Origin: Candidatus Endomicrobium macrotermitis
GTDB lineage: Bacteria > Elusimicrobiota > Endomicrobiia > Endomicrobiales > Endomicrobiaceae
Assembly (NCBI GenBank): GCA_031271405.1
Contig: JAISVT010000061.1
Span: 1-45,780, forward strand
Direction of reading: 5' to 3'
Length of the DNA: 45,780 bases
Position numbers and translations under genes: made by a program. Positions within the stretch are counted from its first letter, which is position 1, and each line of letters begins with the position of its first letter. The notes under the pieces are model-generated. The model was given only the letters and a program-made list of their open reading frames with translations. It ran no database searches and was not told the origin of the DNA. Shown piece after piece: positions 8,980 to 16,737 of the stretch.

Positions 8980-9932
8980 TTTTCCTCCGAGATGGATAAA
9001 CTATATTTTCCATTGCCGAACGTTGCATTTTTTCCGATGTGAATTATTTCGCCCAGCTGCAAATACGGCATAAAGCCGGTCAAATCGCCTTGAAATATAA
9101 TATTTCCAACCAGTCCGCCGAATTCCATTTTAGCATTTTGTCTTGACGAATACCGTGTCCAGTCTTGCCAGCGTAAATTACTTTTAATCGGTTTTATATC
9201 GCGCGTTATATTTAATAAACTGCGATGATCTATTTTTGGGTCATAACAGCAATGATATTTAGCTATTGCGTTTATGCGGCGAGTAAGCGATTGAATTATC
9301 ATTTCAAAAGTTAATTCTTTGGGTTTAACAAGTTTATTTGCAAATTCAAAACGTAACGGAGAAAGAAAATTAAAAGCAATCAAAGATTGCGGTTTAAAAT
9401 CCGAGCCAACAATAGTATTCCAAGAATGCATAACAGGCTGGGAAAGAATTTGAGAGCCGTCAAAAACTTGGATTGCCGCGTCGCTTGAGGTGCTACTAGC
9501 GTTCTTTGCAATGACAGAAGAAAGAGAAAATTTATAACGACGTTTTGTTAATCCCGCATTTCCGAGTTCTATAAAACTATATATAAAATGCGGTAGATAC
9601 TCTATCGCTTTACCAAACAGCGTCAACTCAAAAGAAATCATATCTCCTGTTCTATAAGAGCGGCGAGCATCGTCAAAATCACAATCCGAAAAAATATACG
9701 GGCGTGCTATATCGGCGGCATCGCGAGTTTCAAAAATAACATAATAAGCGCAGGTTTTATTTAAAGGACATTCTTTGCAGGATTTTGACAAACGGTTTGC
9801 ACAATTTAAAGATTTGAAAATATGCCCGAAACCGCCGCGCAGCATTGATGCCTTATTTAACGGCAAAAGCATATCTTCTAAAGCTTTTAAGCGGAATTCG
9901 CATTTACAAAATTTAAAGGCTTCGTTTAACAA
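8976..9932 (-). CDS. cas6: CRISPR pre-crRNA endoribonuclease Cas6
   Basis: Cas6 cuts pre-crRNA in each repeat to leave the 8-nt 5' handle. The C-terminal glycine-rich loop (HIGKNATFGNGKYSL) is diagnostic. A four-Cys cluster (CANRLSKSCKECPLNKTC) in the first third may bind metal. I place the start at TTG 9932: a GGAGG lies 5 nt upstream at 9942-9938, and the alternative TTG at 9944 would itself overlap that site. About 318 residues. It is the first gene of the operon, 18 nt downstream of the predicted transcription start. Confidence 0.9.
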   Translation of the reverse strand: MLNEAFKFCKCEFRLKALEDMLLPLNKASMLRGGFGHIFKSLNCANRLSKSCKECPLNKTCAYYVIFETRDAADIARPYIFSDCDFDDARRSYRTGDMISFELTLFGKAIEYLPHFIYSFIELGNAGLTKRRYKFSLSSVIAKNASSTSSDAAIQVFDGSQILSQPVMHSWNTIVGSDFKPQSLIAFNFLSPLRFEFANKLVKPKELTFEMIIQSLTRRINAIAKYHCCYDPKIDHRSLLNITRDIKPIKSNLRWQDWTRYSSRQNAKMEFGGLVGNIIFQGDLTGFMPYLQLGEIIHIGKNATFGNGKYSLSISEEK

Positions 9933-9956
9933 CTGTGCCTCCAAAATACAAAAGCA

Positions 9957-9985
9957 ATATTACCATTCTACAAAAAAACTATCAA
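9957..9985 (-). promoter_or_regulatory. Sigma-70-type promoter of the cas6-csm operon
   Basis: On the minus strand TTGATA (9985-9980) and TAATAT (9962-9957) are separated by exactly 17 nt, near consensus. The predicted transcript would start at about 9950, leaving a very short leader before the GGAGG at 9942-9938. No operator-like palindrome is seen between promoter and gene. Confidence 0.75.
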
Positions 9986-9993
9986 CGAAGAAA

Positions 9994-10020
9994 CCCCTGC
10001 CGGGAGTTTACCGGCAGGGG
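9994..10020 (-). terminator. Rho-independent-type terminator after hipA
   Basis: A perfect 10-bp GC-rich stem (9994-10003 with 10011-10020, 7-nt loop) lies 25 bp beyond the hipA stop. On the minus strand it is followed by TTTCTTCG and, further on, a run of seven T. It insulates the cas promoter from the hipBA operon. The T-tract is interrupted, so efficiency is uncertain. Confidence 0.65.
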
Positions 10021-10045
10021 GCGTATATGTTTTTTGCCTTTAAAA

Positions 10046-11284
10046 TTACGCTATCAGTTTCTTTATTTTCAACGAATTTTCTTTTATGACTTCTGAAATT
10101 GCCGAAATGATTGTTTCATCGAATTCTTTTTCCAACGCGGCTATTTCTTTGCCTGCAGTTTCCTGCAGCGATTCGGATATTTCTAAAAATTCCCTTTTAA
10201 AAGCAGGGTACGAGTATGAGATTTCCTTACAAAAACCGCTAAAACTGTACACGTTTAGTTTGTCTTTATCGTATTCTCCGATTTTCATAGCCATTTTTCC
10301 GGTCAAATTCGGATATGCTTGTGTTGAAATCAAATCGTATGCGGGCGCTAAAGAAGGTTTTCCGCCGAAATATATAAGTGAAAAATTTTTGGCATGGGCG
10401 TCGTTGTTGCCGATCAAAAAGTTAAACATTAATATTTTCATCATTTGTGCGATATGTTTTGCCGGGGTGTTTGTTATGGTCAGCAATTCAAAACAATCTT
10501 TAAATCCGGGGCCGCCGTTTTCCTGATATTTGTTCGCGCTTGCCTTGCCGAGCGCCTGGCAAAAATCTTCCTGATGTATTCTTTTTACTTTATTGTCTTT
10601 TATCTGCCTGTCGTATCTTTCTATTAACAAATATTGAATGTCCTGCGCTTTTCGGATTTCAACATTGGCGGTATTTATGCCTGCTTTTTGAGCAAGCCGC
10701 ATACAAAAAAACTCGTTGAGCACGGTATCTTTAAGGTTTTTTATAAGCGGTTTTATTATATGCGTTGTAGGCGTGTGATTTTTAGGGAAGCATATTTTGC
10801 CGTCTATTATTGTTACGGCGGCTTTATCCTGAACGCCGGCAAGCGACAGCCTTATTTCATTTGACGGAGACTCAAAAAACGGAGCGGCAGGCAGATTTTC
10901 TATATGTTTTGCCAAAGAATCTTCCGCTTGAATTTCCACTTCCGGCTCAATAAATTCTTTTTCTATAACTTCATCGGCCGGATTTTGCAATGTTAAAGCG
11001 CCGGCGCAGTCATAGCCGATGGCGCTTAATAAAGAAAAATCGTTGTTTGCGTTTATGCCGAAAATTCTGCCAAGCATATTTCTGACTTCGCCGTTTTCGG
11101 GAAGTAAACCGTTAAAATACGGGCTGCATTCATTGTCGTCAAAAATTTTTTTGCTTAAAGGCAGACTGTTTGAAACGGCGGTTTGGGCATTATCATTATA
11201 AACAAACTCGAGTTTGCCGTTGTTTGTTTGGCGCAAAATGCCTGTTTCTTTGCCGTATAATCTGACTGATAATTCATTATTCAT
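10046..11284 (-). CDS. hipA: HipA-type serine/threonine kinase toxin
   Basis: HipA toxins phosphorylate aminoacyl-tRNA synthetases and induce dormancy. Family motifs are all present: SLAGVQDK at 147-154 (phosphate-binding loop region), HQEDFCQALG at 237-246, the catalytic-loop equivalent GNNDAHAKN with Asp295 at 292-300, and AYDL with Asp317 for metal binding. 412 residues, about the length of E. coli HipA. It starts 2 nt after hipB, giving the usual antitoxin-toxin order. Nothing suggests inactivation. Confidence 0.93.
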   Translation of the reverse strand: MNNELSVRLYGKETGILRQTNNGKLEFVYNDNAQTAVSNSLPLSKKIFDDNECSPYFNGLLPENGEVRNMLGRIFGINANNDFSLLSAIGYDCAGALTLQNPADEVIEKEFIEPEVEIQAEDSLAKHIENLPAAPFFESPSNEIRLSLAGVQDKAAVTIIDGKICFPKNHTPTTHIIKPLIKNLKDTVLNEFFCMRLAQKAGINTANVEIRKAQDIQYLLIERYDRQIKDNKVKRIHQEDFCQALGKASANKYQENGGPGFKDCFELLTITNTPAKHIAQMMKILMFNFLIGNNDAHAKNFSLIYFGGKPSLAPAYDLISTQAYPNLTGKMAMKIGEYDKDKLNVYSFSGFCKEISYSYPAFKREFLEISESLQETAGKEIAALEKEFDETIISAISEVIKENSLKIKKLIA

Positions 11285-11286
11285 AT

Positions 11287-11490
11287 TTATTTTGTCTCTA
11301 TTTCTATGCCGAGCATAAGCAAAACGCGCAGAGTTTTACCGATAACGGCAGTTTCTTTTCCCTTTTCCAAATCGACAATAAACCGTACGCCCACGCCACA
11401 GGCAGCCGCAAGCTGCGATTGCGTAAGCCCCTGCTTTTTTCTTTCCTCTTTAATCAAAGCCGCAATATCCGAAGATTTTTCTATAATCAT
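11287..11490 (-). CDS. hipB: HipB-type XRE antitoxin and autorepressor
   Basis: A 67-residue XRE helix-turn-helix protein (KKQGLTQSQLAAACGVGVRF at about 18-37) that should neutralise HipA and repress the operon. It is first in the hipBA operon, preceded by AGGGA and a consensus promoter flanked by two copies of an inverted repeat. HipB-type dimers typically bind such palindromes. Confidence 0.9.
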   Translation of the reverse strand: MIIEKSSDIAALIKEERKKQGLTQSQLAAACGVGVRFIVDLEKGKETAVIGKTLRVLLMLGIEIETK

Positions 11491-11507
11491 ATATATTCCC
11501 TATTAAT

Positions 11508-11523
11508 TTTACCGTTCGGGAAA
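11508..11523. promoter_or_regulatory. Downstream HipB operator candidate
   Basis: Imperfect copy of the same inverted repeat (TTTACCG-TT-CGGGAAA). It abuts the -10 box at the presumed transcription start, so a bound repressor would block RNA polymerase. Confidence 0.7.
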
Positions 11524-11552
11524 ATTATAACTGTTTATGGTATTTTTGTCAA
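11524..11552 (-). promoter_or_regulatory. Consensus sigma-70 promoter of hipBA
   Basis: On the minus strand TTGACA (11552-11547) and TATAAT (11529-11524) stand exactly 17 nt apart, a perfect consensus promoter. Two operators flank it, one upstream of the -35 box and one directly downstream of the -10 box. Confidence 0.9.
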
Positions 11553-11557
11553 TTATT

Positions 11558-11573
11558 TTTACCGCTCGGTAAA
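11558..11573. promoter_or_regulatory. Upstream HipB operator candidate
   Basis: Perfect inverted repeat TTTACCG-CT-CGGTAAA. It lies 5 bp upstream of the hipBA -35 box and 1 bp from the uppP stop codon. Its centre is 50 bp (about five helical turns) from that of the second copy. Confidence 0.75.
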
Positions 11574-11574
11574 T

Positions 11575-12408
11575 TTATGTTGCAATGAATAAGAAATATA
11601 CCAAAACCAGCAAGCCAAGCACTATTCTGTACCAGCCGAATACTTTGAAATCGTGTTTTTTGATATATCCCATTAAGAAACGGATAGAAATAATCGATAC
11701 TGCAAAGGCAACCGACAGGCCGATAAGCAGCGTTATTGTTTCGGCCGCGGTAAAGTTTAGTCCGAATTTTAAAAGTTTCAGCGCGCTTGCGCCGAACATA
11801 ACCGGCACCGCAAGAAAAAACGTGTATTCCGCGGCGACCGTCCTTGAAACACCAAGCAGCAGCCCGCCTATTATTGTAGCGCCCGAGCGCGACGTACCCG
11901 GAAAAACCGCCGCGATAAGCTGAAACATGCCTATTATCAAAGCCGCCGCATACGTTATTTGCGCTATAGAATTTACTTTGGGCAAAGCGCTTTTGTTGCG
12001 GTTTTCAACAATAATAAAAAACACGCCGAAAAGTATAAGCATTATTGCCACAACGGTATAATTATAAAAAAGCTCGTTAAGTTTATCGTCAAACAAAAGG
12101 CCTACTACCGCAGCAGGCAGGCACGAAACCGCTATTTTTACCCACATTATTACGGTATCTTTTTTTAAGGCGATTTTCTTGTTTTCAAACGAAACCGGAA
12201 GAAGCGTTTTCCAATAAAGCGCTGCTACCGCAAGTATCGAACCGAACTGTATTACGACCAAAAACATCTCTTTGAAAGCGGCGGATATGTTCAATTTTAT
12301 AAACTCGTCGGCAAGTATCATATGGCCTGTGCTGCTTATAGGCAGCCACTCCGTAACGCCCTGTATAATACCGATAATAATAACTTTTACGATTTCTAAA
12401 AAGTCCAT
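11575..12408 (-). CDS. uppP: Undecaprenyl-diphosphate phosphatase UppP (BacA)
   Basis: Integral membrane enzyme that dephosphorylates undecaprenyl pyrophosphate to recycle the peptidoglycan lipid carrier. Both signature motifs are visible: the N-terminal [14 protein letters not shown] with its catalytic Glu, and [11 protein letters not shown] in the second repeat. Several hydrophobic helices are present. I choose ATG 12408 (277 residues) because a GAGG lies 6 nt upstream; an upstream in-frame TTG at 12420 has no support. It is a housekeeping gene between the hip module and dinD debris. Confidence 0.95.
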   Translation of the reverse strand: MDFLEIVKVIIIGIIQGVTEWLPISSTGHMILADEFIKLNISAAFKEMFLVVIQFGSILAVAALYWKTLLPVSFENKKIALKKDTVIMWVKIAVSCLPAAVVGLLFDDKLNELFYNYTVVAIMLILFGVFFIIVENRNKSALPKVNSIAQITYAAALIIGMFQLIAAVFPGTSRSGATIIGGLLLGVSRTVAAEYTFFLAVPVMFGASALKLLKFGLNFTAAETITLLIGLSVAFAVSIISIRFLMGYIKKHDFKVFGWYRIVLGLLVLVYFLFIAT

Positions 12409-12420
12409 TTTTGGCCTCAA

Positions 12421-12483
12421 TGATATGATTTTGTCAAATTACTTTACAAAGTGATATGTATTTTGTCAAATGATTTTACAAAA
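12421..12483 (-). repeat. Two tandem 31-32-bp repeats in the uppP promoter region
   Basis: 12421-12451 and 12452-12483 are near-identical direct repeats, differing by one inserted base and three substitutions. Each holds TTTGTAAA near TTTGACAAA on the minus strand. Within the pair, TTGACA followed 17 nt later by TAAAGT could be the uppP promoter. A duplicated regulatory site is one reading; simple tandem duplication is the other. Confidence 0.6.
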
Positions 12484-12619
12484 TAGGGTGTTTTACGGTT
12501 TTTGGGATGAAAAGGGCTGGACTTTGCTGACACCGGCAAAATGACATAAAAACATTATTAATTTCTCTATTCTTTAGAGTTTTTAAGAGCTTTTTTATCT
12601 TCTTTTTTAATTCTGCGTT

Positions 12620-12842
12620 CTACTTTTTTAACATCTTCCTGACGTCAGGAAAATGGTCTGATATTTTCTGCCATGCATTAACGCAGGATTCCTTTGCTTT
12701 TTCAATCACTTTTGCAAAATTTTCCCACTTTGAATAACCTATAAGTTCCTGTAATTCGTGCGCTCCAACACTCAATACCGCTAACTTCCGTTGCAGCATT
12801 CTCGAATTTGATAAATAATTCTTTGATTTCATTCGATTTCAT
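12620..12842 (-). pseudogene. dinD-like gene fragment, frameshifted and truncated
   Basis: Reading from ATG 12842 gives about 28 residues of a DinD N-terminus ending in IECWSAR. The frame then breaks near 12755-12761, and the continuation ELQELIGYSKWENFAKVIEK, a clear DinD block, is in another frame. The gene stops after DHFPDVRKMLKK, far short of the ~270 residues of E. coli DinD. In an alternative frame the downstream bases encode a lysine-rich tail to a stop near 12571. DinD proteins are DNA-damage-inducible and related to phage BRO/antirepressor domains. This copy is dead. Confidence 0.75.
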
Positions 12843-12890
12843 CTCACACCTATATATGATTTCTGAATTATCCCCTGACAGGCAGTTGTT

Positions 12891-12924
12891 ACCCTGCGTA
12901 GACGAAGTCTCTCGCAGGGTCTAT
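12891..12924 (-). repeat. REP-like palindrome, first of an inverted pair
   Basis: Stem ACCCTGCG...CGCAGGGT with TCTAT on the right. It is the mirror of the element at 12943-12969, 18 bp away. Other members lie at 20891-20917, 34455-34490 and 34499-34526. Confidence 0.7.
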
Positions 12925-12942
12925 AGAAAAGCCGTTATTTAC

Positions 12943-12969
12943 AGATCCTGCGGCTACGCGCAGGATGAC
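12943..12969 (+). repeat. REP-like palindrome, second of an inverted pair
   Basis: Consensus form AGA-TCCTGCG-GCTACG-CGCAGGA-TGAC, with near-perfect arms. It differs from the copy at 20891-20917 by paired changes in the stem (TCCTGCG/CGCAGGA against TTCTGCG/CGCAGAA), so the hairpin is conserved by compensation. Confidence 0.75.
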
Positions 12970-13116
12970 GGACTTTACTAATGCTCATAATGGGATAATT
13001 CCGTATGAATTTTATAATGCAGCAATTTCCGTCACCCGCCGTAACTTTTTAAGCGCACCCAAACGCTGCTGCGGAGAGAATTTTGACATGAAAATTTATC
13101 CTTTTACATTTCTATC

Positions 13117-13848
13117 TTATTTTGGACATTTCAATTTTTTTCTTTTTTCAGTCTCAATTTGTTTGACGCCTTTTTCGGTTTTTGGCAAGTTTTCGGGCAT
13201 TGTTCCGCCAAGCTCTTTAATCGTTTACCTTACTTTTTTGCCGACTTCGTGATGAGCATAATTTGCCTGAACTTTACCTTTAATCTTTTCCCTTCTTAAT
13301 TTATCTTCGGCTTGCGTAGTTCTGAACAAATTGGCGGCAAGCTCCGTGCTTCCCATATAATCCAAAGGGCGTTCTACGCCCGCTTCTTTTGCCGCAGATG
13401 CAAGTTTTTTATTATGGAATTTCATTTCGTTTCTTAACAACAAACGTTTTTCATTCTCGGTTATCTCCATATTCCTGTCCGATAACTCTTGTCTCCGCGT
13501 TTGTATGGCAAAATAAGTTTGACCTATTGAAACAAGTGGCTTTGCCGGGTCCGCATTTTGGATAACAAGATAACATGCGTATCTGGATAGAGCGAAATCT
13601 TTAATTTCCCTGTTTGCTCCTTTGGCCAAATGTATCATTTTGCTAATATCAGCAAAATGATAATTTACGTCGGCGCCAATTGTTTTGGCAGAAACTATGG
13701 CTTTTTCCAAAACATTTTCAAAATTACGCCATTGCCCATATTGAAGTAATTCTGATAAATCTCTTGCGTACCATCTTTCGATACCGTTTTCATCAATAAC
13801 TTTAATTTCTTCAAACGGGCTTTTGCTTTTTAATGTAATTTCTGTCAT
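13117..13848 (-). pseudogene. dinD: dinD gene with an in-frame nonsense codon
   Basis: Begins at ATG 13848, with GGAGG 7 nt upstream. It carries the DinD order: KVIDENGIERWYARDLSELL, NYHFADISKMI, SRYACYLVIQNADPAKPLVS, QTYFAIQTRRQEL, and TTQAEDKLRREKIKGKVQ. After GKKVR an in-frame TAA (13227-13225) replaces what is normally a Glu codon. The family's next block (TIKELGGTMPENLPKTEKGVKQ) then continues in the same frame to a natural stop at 13119-13117. This is a single G-to-T type lesion. The truncated product would be 207 residues and might retain some function. Confidence 0.85.
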
Positions 13849-13902
13849 TTTCATTCCTCCGGATCAAACTAAATATAATCTTATCGCCACAATTTTATCT
13901 CT

Positions 13903-14185
13903 TTAGCTTTTTACGTTATCTTCTTTTAAACCTAAATAATTTGATTTGCTTAAAACGGATTTACCGGTTTTCTTTTCAATTTCTTTGCGCGTGTTTCCGG
14001 CAACTGCTCCGGCCTCGGCAGCGTCTTTGCTTAAATTTTTTCTTCCTGTCTTTTTCTTCTTATCCTTGCAAGGTATTGCCTGCCTTTACCTCTACGAACT
14101 TAACGTTATAATTTTTTTCGAAAAACTCCATAAACGCTTCAGCCAAAGGGTTTAATTTTCTTGCTTTTTGCAGTATCGGCGCCAT
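13903..14185 (-). pseudogene. Frameshifted remnant, possibly the C-terminus of a BRO/DinD-type gene
   Basis: From ATG 14185, which overlaps an upstream TAA as TAATG, about 40 residues read MAPILQKARKLNPL and onward to a TAA. One frame over, a lysine-rich segment continues into DAAEAGAVAGNTRKEIEKKTG and LSKSNYLGL, ending at 13905-13903. A single frameshift near the A-rich run at about 14060-14070 would join them. The tail resembles those of BRO-N/antirepressor proteins, but this is recollection and weak. It follows another dinD fragment and precedes dinD, so it is probably the same debris. Confidence 0.45.
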
Positions 14186-14246
14186 TATTTGCTACTTTTG
14201 GTTACCATTTTGTTGGTATCAACAAAATGGTGCGATAATACAAGTT
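14185..14246 (-). pseudogene. Small dinD-like fragment
   Basis: Only about 19 codons are readable, LVLSHHFVDTNKMVTKSSK then TAA, matching the HFxDxxKM block of DinD/antirepressors. No start codon and no flanking DinD sequence remain. The fragment contains a perfect 12-bp inverted repeat (14204-14215 with 14220-14231). Confidence 0.5.
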
Positions 14247-14394
14247 TATCTATAAAATGTATTATCTATTATAGAATACGCTTGTATGCCAAGCCAAGCA
14301 GGGTTACGGGTTTTTGGTTAGATTTTAAGCAAAAAAAATGAAGAAAAGGAAGGTTTTCAGAGATAGTTTTTAATTTCCATTGGCTGCACAATAT

Positions 14395-14425
14395 ACAAAA
14401 CATATCATATTCTGATATGTTTTGT
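14395..14425 (-). terminator. Perfect 13-bp hairpin downstream of the restriction-modification operon
   Basis: Arms 14395-14407 and 14413-14425 pair perfectly around a 5-nt loop, 67 bp past the stop of the DUF262-HNH gene. The stem is AT-rich with T-rich 3' ends on both strands but no long U-tract, so it may be a weak bidirectional terminator or a protein-binding palindrome. The rest of 14247-14491 shows nothing else I can name. Confidence 0.4.
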
Positions 14426-14491
14426 TAATCTGTAAAAAGAAGTTCTAATTGATCAGATATAAGGGAAAGATGTTTTGAATTTATAAATATT

Positions 14492-15583
14492 TTATTTCCC
14501 GGATTTTCTGCGGTTGCAGTCTTTGCATAGCATCTGGCAGTTTTCGACAATGGTTTTGCCGCCTTCATGCCAAGGTGTTATATGGTCTGGTTCCATTTCT
14601 GTTATATCAAAATGCTTCTTACAGTTTTTACAAATGCCCTTTTGCTTTTCATATGCTTCTCTTTTTATATTGTCGTTAAATCTTCGAATATTCAAATGCT
14701 TTTCCTGCCCATCTAACAAATACTCATAAATGCCGGATTTTTTCGTAACATCTTCATCTTTCATAAATTTGATGACCTCTCTTTCTAAAAAGGCCGAATC
14801 AAATTGTTTGTCCTTAAACTGATTATAAAGATTTCCCCAATTTACGCCTTTCATTTCTTTTCTGTAATTGGAAAATATAACTTTTACCCAGTTAATTACA
14901 TTTTGAAAATATAGCCATAATTCATTTGCGTTAGGTTTATGCTGATGCTTAGACATATAATCTTCTATCTCATCATTGCTAATCCATTGAATTGCAGTTT
15001 CTAAAAATTCTTGGCGAATTGGCGAGCCGTTAAGATAATCTTTACCTAAAAGATATGCAGCGCAATTTGTCTTGCTAAATTTTAATTTAGCATCTGCAAG
15101 CCAAGAACCAGTATAAACGGCATTTCTTAGTTCTTGATCTGCTAATTTTTCTCCGGCAATGTTAATTATTTTGAACCAATCCAGTTTTTCTTTATCCGTG
15201 CCATCACAAAAATAAACCATAAGGTTATAATTTAAAATTTTTTCTTGCTCTTCATTTGTAAGGTTATGAAAAAACAAAATATTGTTGCCTTCTGATATAC
15301 TAAATTCGCCTTTTATGTACTGGCAAATGCTGACAGTTCTCTGTTGTCCGTCCAAAACTTCAAAAGAATCGCCATTATTTACCCAATACATAACATTGAG
15401 TGGAAAACTCTTGCGGATAGTTTCAATAACTGCATTACGTTGTTTCTCCTTATAAATAAACTCTCTCTGATACGGTGGACGTATATTTAACTTTCCGTTA
15501 TAGCCAAAAACACCCTCTTCTGCATTATCAACATAGTTTTTTACTATTTCTGAGATTGGAATTTGTTTAGGATCAATATTCAT
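14492..15583 (-). CDS. DUF262 domain protein with C-terminal HNH nuclease
   Basis: The N-terminal ParB-like DUF262 domain has PPYQREF (about 36-42) and the motif DGQQRTVSI (78-86), which in GmrS-type proteins binds and hydrolyses nucleotides. The last ~45 residues are an HNH nuclease: CKNCKKHF, then DHITPWHEGG, then CQMLCKDCNRRKSG, with paired CxxC zinc ligands. Related proteins act in phage defence and modification-dependent restriction. Its ATG overlaps the methylase stop by 4 nt, so it is the likely endonuclease partner. The specificity is not readable. Confidence 0.88.
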   Translation of the reverse strand: MNIDPKQIPISEIVKNYVDNAEEGVFGYNGKLNIRPPYQREFIYKEKQRNAVIETIRKSFPLNVMYWVNNGDSFEVLDGQQRTVSICQYIKGEFSISEGNNILFFHNLTNEEQEKILNYNLMVYFCDGTDKEKLDWFKIINIAGEKLADQELRNAVYTGSWLADAKLKFSKTNCAAYLLGKDYLNGSPIRQEFLETAIQWISNDEIEDYMSKHQHKPNANELWLYFQNVINWVKVIFSNYRKEMKGVNWGNLYNQFKDKQFDSAFLEREVIKFMKDEDVTKKSGIYEYLLDGQEKHLNIRRFNDNIKREAYEKQKGICKNCKKHFDITEMEPDHITPWHEGGKTIVENCQMLCKDCNRRKSGK

Positions 15584-16506
15584 GTTAATTTCCTCTTCTT
15601 TATTAATATTCTTGTATAAAGCCTTTTGCCATTGATGTAAGGACGCCCTTTTTGAATAATTATATCTATTCCTGTTTGCCCTAAAATCTCAAACTGTTCA
15701 GGATTACATTTGTCTATAAAGGTAGCAGGAACTCCCATAGCCGCATCATAATCGCAAGGAATTTCAGCCACTTTGCTAACTTCTATCGCATCATAATTGT
15801 CATATTTTGGATATTTTATCGGATCATATTTCTCGTAAAGGGTTAACTTTTCATGCCTCTTATTTACATCTAAATTGGTAAACCATCCGACATTCCCAAA
15901 TTGTTTTATAGAACCGTCAGGCTGTACAAATTTTTTGACTTTATTATAGCCACGCCATATTTTATTATCTTTTATAAGTTTGAAAATCCCTTTATATGCT
16001 ATGGCATTATCGTTTCCTATTATTAAAATCTGCTTATTATATTCCATTAATTGTGCAACATATTCTCGAAAAAGAGAAAATGGCGGATTTGTTATAACTA
16101 TGTCTGCTTTTTTCAATAATTCAATACATTCTGGTGATCTAAAATCTCCGTCTTTTTTAAGTTTTGCTTTAACGGGTTTATTTATTCCGTCATATTCTAA
16201 TTTATATGAGTTTTTCCCAAAATGTGTTGCTATAACCTTTTTTAAACCTAAATACTTAAAATTGATAACAAAGTATTTCCAAAAATTGCTCATCTTTTCA
16301 TCACAGTTTTGGCAGGGTGAAAATAAAATATTGTTCCAATCGCATTTTTTTCTAAAATCGCAATGAGGGTCATCGCAATTACAAAATACAATTTTATCTT
16401 TTAATTGTTCTTTATAATGTTTTAATTCATTTTCTATATCGGGAAGCTGAGTGTAAAATTCATCATTTTTTTGTACTTTTGCTTTATGTAATGTCTTGTT
16501 AGGCAT
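15580..16506 (-). CDS. EcoRI-family adenine-specific DNA methyltransferase
   Basis: N6-adenine methylase of the M.EcoRI type (PF13651 family), which protects DNA using AdoMet. Seen: KNDEFYT near the N-terminus, a Cys-rich stretch (CNCDDPHCDFRKKC and later CQNC), the catalytic motif ITNPPFSLF, and the ending typical of the family. Start ATG 16506 (308 residues) has GGGAG upstream; a 40-residue in-frame upstream extension runs into the structured region 16525-16711 and is rejected. The canonical EcoRI endonuclease partner is absent; a DUF262-HNH gene follows instead. Confidence 0.88.
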   Translation of the reverse strand: MPNKTLHKAKVQKNDEFYTQLPDIENELKHYKEQLKDKIVFCNCDDPHCDFRKKCDWNNILFSPCQNCDEKMSNFWKYFVINFKYLGLKKVIATHFGKNSYKLEYDGINKPVKAKLKKDGDFRSPECIELLKKADIVITNPPFSLFREYVAQLMEYNKQILIIGNDNAIAYKGIFKLIKDNKIWRGYNKVKKFVQPDGSIKQFGNVGWFTNLDVNKRHEKLTLYEKYDPIKYPKYDNYDAIEVSKVAEIPCDYDAAMGVPATFIDKCNPEQFEILGQTGIDIIIQKGRPYINGKRLYTRILIKKRKLT

Positions 16507-16524
16507 TTTATGCTCCCAATAAAG

Positions 16525-16711
16525 TTGGAAGCGCAAATAAAAAGGCGACGAATTTTTATTAGCCTGGTCAAAGTCTAATAATAATCGCCGCCTCAGCCTG
16601 TCTCCGAAGAGACAGGCAAAAAGCAAACGATTATTTTGGATTGACCAGGATTTAAAAGAGTTCCCTCTTTATAAATACTGCGCGGCCTTTCTCCGCGCTT
16701 CCAAAATAATC
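16525..16711 (-). ncRNA. Highly structured leader or small RNA upstream of the methylase
   Basis: The 231-bp gap 16507-16737 has perfect nested pairings: terminal TTGGAAGCGC arms at 16525-16534/16695-16704 (10 bp); 16563-16571/16641-16649 (9 bp); 16580-16587/16628-16635 (8 bp); and 16596-16604/16609-16617 (9 bp, UUCG tetraloop on the minus strand). Two small hairpins sit at 16655-16660/16665-16670 and 16680-16685/16693-16698. An 11-bp pairing, 16629-16639 with 16701-16711, competes with the others. It lies between two co-directional genes. It could be a leader with alternative folds, a stand-alone RNA, or a palindromic mobile element. Confidence 0.6.
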
Positions 16712-16737
16712 TATTTAGTTGTTTGTACTTATCAAAG

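Noticed and set aside
9994-10020. Member of the REP-like family
   Set aside because: The stem sequence and flanks differ and its position after hipA fits a terminator.
13225-13227. Recoded stop in dinD
   Set aside because: No stem-loop or recoding signal is seen, and neighbouring dinD copies are also broken, so mutation is simpler.
16507-16626. N-terminal extension of the EcoRI-type methylase
   Set aside because: It translates the structured region and a good GGGAG-ATG start lies at 16506.
16525-16711. Calling the folded region a retron
   Set aside because: The layout is suggestive but no reverse transcriptase with its YADD motif is encoded anywhere in the window.
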